Assembly (NCBI GenBank): GCA_964496575.1
Contig: CAZCAC010000141.1
Span: 1 to 21,489, forward strand
Length of the DNA: 21,489 bases
Direction of reading: 5' to 3'
Source: CAZCAC01 sp964496575
GTDB taxonomy: Bacteria > Planctomycetota > UBA1135 > GCA-002686595
Shown here piece after piece: positions 15,792 to 21,489 of this stretch (its first letter is position 1; the number at the start of each line of letters is the position of its first letter). The notes beneath the pieces are model-generated. The model did not search any database. It saw nothing but the letters and a program-made list of their open reading frames with translations, and was not told the DNA's origin. The translations under genes and the position numbers were made by a program.

Positions 15792-16004
15792 TCAGCTGCC
15801 TTCGAACTTGAACGAGACCTTCACCTTGGCCCGGTAGAGGGAGATCTTGCCATCCTCCAGCTGCATGTCGAGCTCGACGATCTCGGCGATGCGCAGATCG
15901 CGAAGGCTCGCCGCGGCCTTCTCGACCGCCGCCGCCGCGGCTTTTTCCCACGAGTCACTGCTCGTGCCGATCAGCTCGATGACCTTGTAGACGCTCTCGG
16001 CCAT
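15792..16004 (-). CDS. Dodecin, Trp-less (calcium-dodecin/SecE2-like) type (70 aa)
   Basis: Small beta-alpha-beta-beta protein of the dodecin family, which assembles into hollow dodecamers. It begins VYKVIELIGTSSDSWEKAAAAAVEKA and ends AKVKVSFKFEG, both diagnostic. Flavin-binding dodecins carry a Trp shortly after the helix (as in LRWFEVVE); here the equivalent stretch reads LRIAEIVELDMQLEDGK and has no Trp. This matches the mycobacterial SecE2 (Rv0379) calcium-dodecin sequence style better than the flavin type. Its ligand is therefore probably not flavin stacked on Trp. AAGGAG lies 6 nt upstream of the ATG. The gene ends only 7 bp from the convergent GT2 gene. Confidence 0.94.
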   Translation of the reverse strand: MAESVYKVIELIGTSSDSWEKAAAAAVEKAAASLRDLRIAEIVELDMQLEDGKISLYRAKVKVSFKFEGS

Positions 16005-16016
16005 TTGAATCTCCTT

Positions 16017-16031
16017 CCCAGCGAGGCTGGG
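16017..16031 (-). promoter_or_regulatory. Hairpin abutting the dodecin Shine-Dalgarno sequence
   Basis: On the minus strand CCCAGC-CTC-GCTGGG forms a perfect 6-bp stem with a 3-nt loop. It ends exactly where the AAGGAG ribosome-binding site begins. A further 12-bp palindrome, GAGCCCGGGCTC (16045-16056), lies a little upstream. The structures are visible; any effect on translation or transcription is inference. Confidence 0.45.
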
Positions 16032-16098
16032 TGGGAACCCGGTGGAGCCCGGGCTCAGGGCTCACATCGTACCCCCCATCGCCCACCGACTCCAGCGC

Positions 16099-17358
16099 CT
16101 ATGCCTCGGCGGTCGGCAACAGCGCCGATCGTGAGAGCACGCGGAAGGCCAGTCCGGCCAAGGCGACCGCGACGCATCCAGACCAGACCGAGATCTCGAT
16201 CGACCCGGTCCAGTCGTAGAGCAGTCCGGTCAGCACGCCGAAGGTCGTGAAGGCGACGGTCATGCCGAGGAACTCGAGCGCGAAGGTCCGGCCCCGGAAT
16301 GCATCGTCGATGCGGCGCTGCCAGAAGGTCGTCGAACCGACCCAGATGGTGCTGCCCCCCATGTGCGCGATCGTCACGCAGAGGAAAGCCAGCGGCAGCG
16401 TCGGCGCGACGGCAAAGCAGGCGTAACCGAACGCGGCGAGAGCGAAGCCGAAGAGGATCTGCCGGCGCAGCAGGAGATCGCTACTGCCGATGAAGCGCCG
16501 CGCCAGGATCGGCCCGAGCCCCGTACCGACGCCGCGCGCGCAGAAGAGCCAGCCGACGGCCAGGCCCGCGGCGGTGGGATCTCCCCCCTCGCCGAAGCGC
16601 GCCGTACCCACGATCGAGAGCAGCACGAGGAACCCACCCGCCGCGCCCCAGATCGTCTTGGTGAAGAGAATCGGTGCGACGCCCCGCTCGCGGGCGTGGT
16701 TCAGTGCTCGCCGCAGCTCGACCATCAGCAGGACGTCCTTCACGCTGAAGGCTTCGGGGTGCTTCGGCAGCTCGGGCAGGCGCACGCCGATGAGCAAGAG
16801 CGCGCTGAGCACGTAGGTGAGTGCGTCGATGATGAAGACGCCGCTGACGCCGACGGTGGCGACCAGCACTCCGCCGAGGAAGGCGCCGAAGGCGAGCATC
16901 GTGCTCCAGGTCGCGGCCGAGAGAGCGTAGGCGGCGTGCAGATCCTCCTTCGGCACGGTGTTCGGCAACGAGGCCGAGCGCGCCGAGTCGAAGAAGATCG
17001 CCAGGCTCATCTGCGCCAGGAGCAGGCCGTAGAGCAGGGGCAGGTGCTCCGGCTCGCGCACCAGGAGCAGGCCGAGCACCACCGCGGAGCGCAAGAGGTC
17101 CGCCGTGACCATCAGGAAGAGCCGCGGCAACCGGTCCGCCACGGGGCCCGCGAAGGGCGCGAACACTGCGGTGGGCAGGAACCGGATGGCGATCTCCACC
17201 CCGAAGAGCGCGCCCATCCCGGTCGCCGCCGCAGGACCGGAGAGCTTCCCGATCAGGGCCAGCACCGCCACGCGGCTGAGCCAGTCCCCCGCCTGGCTGA
17301 CCACCTGAGCCAGCCACAGCTTGCGGAACTCCGGATTGCGGCGCACGACGTCGATCAT
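16099..17358 (-). CDS. Major facilitator superfamily transporter, EntS/MFS_3-like (419 aa)
   Basis: Polytopic inner-membrane transporter with about twelve hydrophobic segments. The N-terminus NPEFRKLWLAQVVSQAGDWLSRVAV is the usual opening of the MFS_3 (enterobactin exporter-like) group. GPVADRLPRLFLMV (about residues 72-85) corresponds to the conserved loop between segments 2 and 3. A second copy-like half starts near residue 215. The substrate is unknown; related proteins export siderophores or drugs, and many are unassigned. I place the start at ATG 17358 because family homology begins there. The frame stays open to a GTG at 17466, but the extra 36 residues are Ser/His/Pro-rich and unlike the family. 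No clear Shine-Dalgarno sequence precedes 17358, so the start is moderately certain. Confidence 0.9.
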   Translation of the reverse strand: MIDVVRRNPEFRKLWLAQVVSQAGDWLSRVAVLALIGKLSGPAAATGMGALFGVEIAIRFLPTAVFAPFAGPVADRLPRLFLMVTADLLRSAVVLGLLLVREPEHLPLLYGLLLAQMSLAIFFDSARSASLPNTVPKEDLHAAYALSAATWSTMLAFGAFLGGVLVATVGVSGVFIIDALTYVLSALLLIGVRLPELPKHPEAFSVKDVLLMVELRRALNHARERGVAPILFTKTIWGAAGGFLVLLSIVGTARFGEGGDPTAAGLAVGWLFCARGVGTGLGPILARRFIGSSDLLLRRQILFGFALAAFGYACFAVAPTLPLAFLCVTIAHMGGSTIWVGSTTFWQRRIDDAFRGRTFALEFLGMTVAFTTFGVLTGLLYDWTGSIEISVWSGCVAVALAGLAFRVLSRSALLPTAEA

Positions 17359-17449
17359 GCCGGGAGGATACGGGAAGGGGTGCGCCCGGGTATCGATCGA
17401 ACCAGCAGATAAACGGGTCCCGGTATGTGCTTGGTGGCTCGAAATGGGA

Positions 17450-17507
17450 GGTGAGCCATCCGACACGAATCACCTCGCTACGCGTATCAGTGGATGATCG
17501 GCTCACC
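17450..17507. repeat. Inverted repeat upstream of the second FG-GAP gene
   Basis: GGTGAGCC (17450-17457) is matched by its exact reverse complement GGCTCACC (17500-17507). If a 4-nt bulge is allowed, pairing extends through ATCC (17458-17461) with GGAT (17492-17495). The spacing is long (about 30-40 nt). It lies in the 178-bp spacer shared by the divergent MFS and FG-GAP genes, 30 nt before the FG-GAP start. It could be a paired operator or a leader hairpin; chance cannot be excluded. Confidence 0.4.
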
Positions 17508-17536
17508 GGAGATCACAGAACCCAGGAGGAAGAACC

Positions 17537-19258
17537 ATGAGACTGGCCCCCCAGGCGCTCGCGCTCTGCTCAATCACAATTCTCGGCGGAACCACCGCTG
17601 CCGAGGATCTCTTCGTCGTTCACGGAGCGCCCTTCGACTTCCTGGGGAGCGCGGTGAGCGGCGCGGGCGACGTCAATGACGACGGCTTCGCCGACGTGAT
17701 CATCGGCTGCCCCGGCCACGAGGTGAACAGCCTGGAGAGTGGGTGCGCTCGGGTCTACTCCGGCGTCGACGGTTCCCTGCTCCACTACTTCCCCGGGGAC
17801 TGGGGCGACGGCTTCGGGGTCTCGGTCGACGGCACGGGAGACGTGGACGGTGACGGCCACGACGACCTGATCGTCGGCGGATGGGTGGATGACGTTCACG
17901 GCCACGCGACGGGGAAAGCGGTGGTCTTCTCCGGTGCGGACGGGACCACGCTCTACAGCTTCTACGGGACCGACGCGGGCCACATCTTCGGCTACGCCGT
18001 CGCGGGCCCCGGGGACGTCAACGGGGACGGGGTCCCGGACTTCGCCGTCGGGGCGCAGAACGACGATACGATCGACCACGGTCGGGGAAGCGTGCGGGTG
18101 CTCTCCGGCCTCGACGGGTCCGAGCTCTACACCATCCACGGTGACGCCAGCGAGGACATGTTCGGTGGCCGTTTGAGCGGCGCGGGTGACGTCAACGGCG
18201 ACGGTTTCGCCGACCTGATCGTCGGCGCCAGCGGGAGCGATGTGAATGGCAGCCTTTGCGGGATGGCCCGGGTCCTCTCCGGGATCGACGGCTCGACCCT
18301 GTACACCTTCTACGGCGACGACGCGGGCGACGGCCTCGGCCGGGCGGTGAGTGGCGCGGGAGACGTGAACGCGGACGGCTTCGACGACGTCATCGCCGGC
18401 GCCCCTTCCGACGACGACAACGGGCCCGCCAGCGGAACGGCGACCGTCTACTCGGGCCTGGACGGCTCGGTGCTCCACAAGTTCATCGGCTACGAGCTCG
18501 AGCAGATCCTCGGCACGGCGGTCGGCGCCGCCGGCGACGTGAACGGGGACGGCTTCGACGACGTGGTCCTCGGCGCGGCGTTCGCGGATGACTTCCTCTT
18601 GAACGCGGGGCACATCCGCATCCACTCGGGCCTCGACGGGTCGCTGCTCTTCATGGCGCACGGAGACTCCGCGGGCGAGTGGTTCGGCAGCGCCCTGAGT
18701 GGCGTCGAGGACACGAACGGCGACGGGATTCCCGATCTCGTCGTGGGCTCGTCCCGGGACGTGAGCGCGGGGACCGAGTCGGGCAGCGCCCGGATCCTCT
18801 CACCGACGACTCCCGCTCCCAGCACCTACTGCTTCGGCGACGGATCGGAGACGGCCTGTCCGTGCGGGAACACCTCGGCGGCCGGAGGCTGCGCGAACTC
18901 GACGGGCGCTGGCGCCGTGCTCTCCGGATCGGGAAGCACCAGCGTGGCGAGCGATGACTACGTGCTCACGGTCAGTGGAATCCAGCCCCTCACCAGCGCC
19001 ATCATCTTCGTCGGCATACGCCCGATCTCCGTGCCCTTCGGCGACGGCCTGCGCTGCGTCGGCGGCAACATCCGGCGCTTCCCCATCTTCCAGACCGACG
19101 CGACCGGCAGCGCCGACGTGGGGCCCGGAATCAACACCACGGTCTTCGTGCCCGCGGGCTCGATCGGCTACTACCAGGTATGGTACCGCGACCCCACCGG
19201 CCCCTGCGCGTCGGGGGTCAACACCTCGAACGGCCTGGAGCTTCCCTGGACTTTATGA
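17537..19258 (+). CDS. Secreted FG-GAP/beta-propeller repeat protein (573 aa)
   Basis: A Sec signal peptide (MRLAPQALALCSITILGGTTAAE) is followed by seven FG-GAP repeats of about 60 aa. Each carries a calcium-binding acidic loop of the form GDVNGDGFxDxIxG: GDVNDDG, GDVDGDG, GDVNGDG twice, GDVNADG, GDVNGDG and EDTNGDG. They end in VYSGLDGS-type strands. This predicts a seven-bladed integrin-alpha-like propeller with one Ca site per blade. Residues 431-573 form the same Cys-containing C-terminal module seen in the protein at 91-1785. AGGAGGA (17524-17530) 6 nt before the ATG fixes the start. The gene is convergent with the SGNH-like gene, 12 bp away, and no terminator-like hairpin fits between them. 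Function beyond an extracellular or surface location is unknown. Confidence 0.92.
   Translation: MRLAPQALALCSITILGGTTAAEDLFVVHGAPFDFLGSAVSGAGDVNDDGFADVIIGCPGHEVNSLESGCARVYSGVDGSLLHYFPGDWGDGFGVSVDGTGDVDGDGHDDLIVGGWVDDVHGHATGKAVVFSGADGTTLYSFYGTDAGHIFGYAVAGPGDVNGDGVPDFAVGAQNDDTIDHGRGSVRVLSGLDGSELYTIHGDASEDMFGGRLSGAGDVNGDGFADLIVGASGSDVNGSLCGMARVLSGIDGSTLYTFYGDDAGDGLGRAVSGAGDVNADGFDDVIAGAPSDDDNGPASGTATVYSGLDGSVLHKFIGYELEQILGTAVGAAGDVNGDGFDDVVLGAAFADDFLLNAGHIRIHSGLDGSLLFMAHGDSAGEWFGSALSGVEDTNGDGIPDLVVGSSRDVSAGTESGSARILSPTTPAPSTYCFGDGSETACPCGNTSAAGGCANSTGAGAVLSGSGSTSVASDDYVLTVSGIQPLTSAIIFVGIRPISVPFGDGLRCVGGNIRRFPIFQTDATGSADVGPGINTTVFVPAGSIGYYQVWYRDPTGPCASGVNTSNGLELPWTL
18827..19255 (+). other. C-terminal Cys-rich module of the FG-GAP protein (second copy)
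   Basis: Encodes residues 431-573. It begins YCFGDGSETACPCGN, has GGCANS, then LSGSGSTSV, PFGDGLRCVGGNIRRF, AGSIGYYQVWYRDP, and ends in SNGLELPWTL. The motif order is the same as in the module at 94-570, with an extra FGDGLRC match. Four of its Cys positions (YC, CPC and GC) align directly with the first copy, which suggests conserved disulphides in an exported protein. Confidence 0.7.
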
Positions 19259-19270
19259 GGGCATACCGCG

Positions 19271-20575
19271 TCACTCGGTGCTGTCCCTGATGAAATCTGC
19301 GATCGCCGCGGCCATGAGTACATTCCCGGCCTCGTTCACGTGGCAACACGTTTCGACGTAGATCGTCTCCTCGACGTCGGCGAAGACGCTTGTCAGATCG
19401 TGGAAGAGAACCCCCTGTTCCACCAATCCGCGACCGGTCTCGATCAGCTTGACGTAACCACGTGGTGCCCATTGCGCATACGCGGCCTGAGGGTGGTGGG
19501 CGGTGAGCTTCTCCTGTTCGCTCAATCGCTTGGATCCGGGGACGTATTGATTGGGTTGCAGGAAATGGAAGTACCGAATGCCATTCGCGCTACAGAGCCG
19601 ATCGAGCTGAATGGAGCCGTTCTTCCAGAGCGCTATCAGCTCATCCAACCGTTCCTCGGCGTTCGTCCCGGGAGATGGGGGCCCACTCAGAACGAGGTCA
19701 CGTCGCTGGTCCGGAATGAAGCTCATCAGCTCTCGCTTGGTTCGATCGGCCGTGCGCTCCATGTGATCATCCCGCAACAGCCAGACCAGGCGATAGATCC
19801 ACGAGGGGTGGAAGGGCGAATCTCTAGCTGACCGCGCGAGCGCCTTTCGGGCCTCGCGCTCGTACCTCAGCCTTCCAAGCAGCGGCAGGACCTCGGCCCG
19901 TTGAACGCGAAAGAACCATGCCCTCGGGTACACAGTAGAGACACCTTGTCTCTGATTCTCCAGCTCGTGCAGTGCGACTTCATTGAAACCATCGAGATTG
20001 ATCACGACATCGACGCTGCCACCCAGAGCCAGCAGGTAGGCGAGACCGATGAGCTGTTGAGGCTGTTTGACACCGCCGTACGCGAGTACCGCGAACTCGA
20101 CGGCCTTTCCCGAGAAGAGCGGAATGCCCTCTACCAGTTCTCTCAGGGCTTGCGTTCCACCGAAACGTGCGAAGTGATTCGCCACGGACCCGCCCAGGAT
20201 GGCAATCACGATCTTGTCGGGTGATCGGGAAAAGACCGGGGAGGTGTCCTGATAGAATTCGGGCTGATAGACGAGAACACCATTCTCGACGGCTTCACCG
20301 GCGGCCTGGCGATACATGAAGCCGAGATAGGGGTGAATCCTCGAATGGCGGTCTCCCTCGGCAGTCTGGTCAGGCGTCTCCGAAGGATCCTGAGCGACTT
20401 CGTACATCCGACGCTCGAGGTCTTCGCCGGGAAGGATCCTCCCGACGCGCCAAGCGATGACCACGAAGGCGCCCGCTTCGGCGCAGACTCCCAGGAACGC
20501 GAGATAGAGCAGGACCAGGAGCGTCTTCCGGGCCCTGCGAGGCCGACCGTGATTGGCACTGATGACGTTGCTCAT
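19271..20575 (-). CDS. Membrane-anchored SGNH/GDSL-hydrolase-like protein (434 aa)
   Basis: An N-terminal basic stretch (RPRRARK) and one hydrophobic segment (about 19-42) predict a signal anchor with the rest of the protein outside. The remainder has an SGNH-like order of blocks: IAILGGSVA with nucleophile candidate S130, LAYGGVKQPQQL (G167), VINLDGFNEV (N198), and near the C-terminus YVETCCHVNEAGN with H412. In typical members the His is preceded by Asp in a DxxH arrangement; here position -3 is Thr409 and position -4 Glu408, so the acid is altered or shifted. Family members act as esterases or O-acyl transferases/deacetylases on polysaccharides and other esters; the substrate here is unknown. 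ATG at 20575 has no clear ribosome-binding site. The DNA is noticeably less GC-rich than its neighbours. Confidence 0.78.
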   Translation of the reverse strand: MSNVISANHGRPRRARKTLLVLLYLAFLGVCAEAGAFVVIAWRVGRILPGEDLERRMYEVAQDPSETPDQTAEGDRHSRIHPYLGFMYRQAAGEAVENGVLVYQPEFYQDTSPVFSRSPDKIVIAILGGSVANHFARFGGTQALRELVEGIPLFSGKAVEFAVLAYGGVKQPQQLIGLAYLLALGGSVDVVINLDGFNEVALHELENQRQGVSTVYPRAWFFRVQRAEVLPLLGRLRYEREARKALARSARDSPFHPSWIYRLVWLLRDDHMERTADRTKRELMSFIPDQRRDLVLSGPPSPGTNAEERLDELIALWKNGSIQLDRLCSANGIRYFHFLQPNQYVPGSKRLSEQEKLTAHHPQAAYAQWAPRGYVKLIETGRGLVEQGVLFHDLTSVFADVEETIYVETCCHVNEAGNVLMAAAIADFIRDSTE

Positions 20576-20896
20576 CCCATTGGTGGATCATGAACCGACG
20601 AGGAATCCAGTGCTCAGGGACTGGACAGCACTGGATCAGAAGCTCCTTGAGCATAAACCGGCGAGGGAAGACGGCGCCACTTCGAGTGAATCCGGCTCAC
20701 GGCAGGTGAACCCGTTCACTTGATGGATCCGCGACGAGGCGATGAGGGCTGACCAGCCCCAGTATCCTGCCCAGGCTGGCCAGGGCGCCGATGATTGCCT
20801 TCTTTCTCCGCGACATGGCCGGGTGGCTCTATTATGAGTAGCTGTGATTGCCACACAGATCAACCTACAGCACTGCTCCAGGAAAGAAACCTGCAG
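20576..20896. other. 321-bp gene-free divergent intergenic region
   Basis: This region lies between the leftward SGNH-like gene and the rightward methyltransferase gene, so it should hold both promoters. It contains a strong inverted repeat at 20605-20636 (listed separately) and a small GGGCT-GACC-AGCCC hairpin. A TATTAT at 20830-20835 could be a -10 for the methyltransferase gene, but it has no -35 partner. I see no RNA gene and no convincing small ORF. Confidence 0.55.
20605..20636. repeat. Perfect 10-bp inverted repeat upstream of the SGNH-like gene
   Basis: ATCCAGTGCT (20605-20614) and AGCACTGGAT (20627-20636) are exact reverse complements with a 12-nt spacer. The structure sits 29 bp upstream of the SGNH-like start codon, a place for an operator or a leader hairpin. 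No T-run follows in the direction of transcription, so it is not a typical intrinsic terminator. Confidence 0.65.
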
Positions 20897-21489
20897 ATGA
20901 CGACGCCGGATAGAGAGCAGTATCTCCACGGAGCGGACGAGGCCGAACAGGAGCGGCTCGAGAGCTTCGCCGTGCTGATCGGGCGCTCGGAGTTCCTGCC
21001 GCCCCTGGAGCCTCATCACCGGATCCTCGAGGTGGGTTGCGGCACGGGAGCGCTCAGCCGCGACGTGGCTCGCCGGGTGCCGGAGGGCCGGGTGTTCGGC
21101 GTGGACGCCCAGGAGGCGCAGCTCCGAACCGCCCGGCAACTCGCCGACCGCGACGGGATCGCCAACCTGGAGCTGCGACACGGCGACGCGGGGTCCCTGC
21201 CCTTCGCGGACGGTGAGCTCGACGGATGCTATTGCCGCTTCGTCCTCGAGCATCTGAACGACCCGCTGGCGACGGTTCGCGAGATGTCCCGCGTCGTCAA
21301 GCCGGGCGGCTGGGTCTGTGCGCTGGAGTGGGCGAACGACTGCTTCATCTGCCATCCTCCGGTGCCAGCCGTCGAACGCGCGTGGGCCGCTATCTACGAG
21401 CTTCAGGCTCGCTCCGGCGGCGAAGCGGAGATCTCCCGCATGCCGAACGACAATTACACCTGCCCGGCGACGACAACTACACCGACCCA
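20897..21489 (+). CDS. Class I SAM-dependent methyltransferase, truncated by the window edge (at least 197 aa)
   Basis: UbiE/Methyltransf_11-25-like enzyme. SAM motif I is ILEVGCGTGALS (43-54), the ribose-binding Asp is D70 in VFGVD, motif II is LRHGDAGSLPFADGELDGCYC (93-113), and motif III is FVLEHLNDP (115-123), followed by VVKPGGWV. The frame is open to the end of the window without a stop. The last 17 residues (from RMPNDNYT) become low-complexity and Thr-rich and stop looking like the family, which usually continues here with a GxxL..AGF helix; this may be a sequence-end artefact. I choose ATG 20897 (AGGAAAG about 10 nt upstream). An in-frame ATG at 20834 would add 21 residues and cannot be excluded. 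The substrate is unknown. Confidence 0.85.
   Translation, partial: MTTPDREQYLHGADEAEQERLESFAVLIGRSEFLPPLEPHHRILEVGCGTGALSRDVARRVPEGRVFGVDAQEAQLRTARQLADRDGIANLELRHGDAGSLPFADGELDGCYCRFVLEHLNDPLATVREMSRVVKPGGWVCALEWANDCFICHPPVPAVERAWAAIYELQARSGGEAEISRMPNDNYTCPATTTTPT

Noticed and set aside
17359..17466. 36-residue N-terminal extension of the MFS transporter
   Set aside because: The residues are Ser/His/Pro-rich and unlike MFS N-termini, which begin close to the ATG at 17358. The extension would also cover half of the divergent promoter region.
20843..20857. CRP-like site TGTGATTGCCACACA
   Set aside because: Only the left half matches TGTGA; the right half is out of register with TCACA. No CRP context is known for this organism.
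20834..20896. Alternative ATG start for the truncated methyltransferase
   Set aside because: In frame and possible, but its extra 21 residues are Cys/Gln-rich with no ribosome-binding site, whereas 20897 has AGGAAAG upstream. Kept only as an alternative.

Overview
The window is a GC-rich bacterial chromosome segment that looks like ordinary housekeeping and accessory DNA: about 15 complete protein genes plus one cut by the right edge. I saw no RNA genes, CRISPR array, phage or plasmid functions. Two secreted FG-GAP/beta-propeller proteins share a C-terminal module (YCFGD...CPC...GC..., then FGDGLRC-like and YYQxWYR motifs). I associate this module mainly with Planctomycetota and similar free-living, protein-secreting phyla. 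That assignment is an inference from protein style, not from a marker gene.

Layout. (1) 91-1785, minus: a secreted seven-repeat FG-GAP protein. (2) 1786-2342: a 557-bp gene-free divergent spacer. (3) 2343-6774, plus: a tight tyrosine/4-hydroxyphenylpyruvate catabolism operon, hpd - hmgA - unknown 309-aa protein - fahA. It takes 4-hydroxyphenylpyruvate through homogentisate and maleylacetoacetate to fumarate and acetoacetate. No maleylacetoacetate isomerase (maiA) is present, and the unknown gene sits exactly where the isomerase step would be. (4) 6775-7943: an insertion sequence with clear terminal inverted repeats and one transposase gene on the minus strand. It abuts the fahA stop codon on one side. 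On the other side its terminal repeat supplies the last codons and stop of a methyltransferase gene. (5) 7926-14526, minus: a six-gene, mostly overlapping operon. In transcription order it encodes a 144-aa unknown protein, a GMC oxidoreductase, an NAD-dependent epimerase/dehydratase, a methyltransferase, a GT-C-like polytopic glycosyltransferase and a second methyltransferase. (6) 14693-15784, plus and divergent from that operon: a GT2 glycosyltransferase with a C-terminal membrane anchor. (7) 15792-16004, minus: a small dodecin of the type lacking the flavin-stacking Trp. (8) 16099-17358, minus: an MFS transporter. (9) 17537-19258, plus: the second FG-GAP protein. (10) 19271-20575, minus: a membrane-anchored SGNH-hydrolase-like protein in visibly lower-GC DNA. 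(11) 20897 to the right edge, plus: a truncated class I methyltransferase.

How the genes fit together. Region 3 is a complete aromatic degradation route except for the isomerase. Regions 5 and 6 look like a surface-glycan or lipid-linked glycoconjugate module: a DPM1/GtrB-like GT2 could make polyprenyl-phosphate sugar, a GT-C enzyme could use it, and the oxidoreductase, epimerase and methyltransferases could tailor the sugar or lipid. The best candidate for undescribed biology is the 309-aa protein in the tyrosine operon. Next are the 144-aa protein coupled to the GMC oxidoreductase and the shared C-terminal module of the two propeller proteins.
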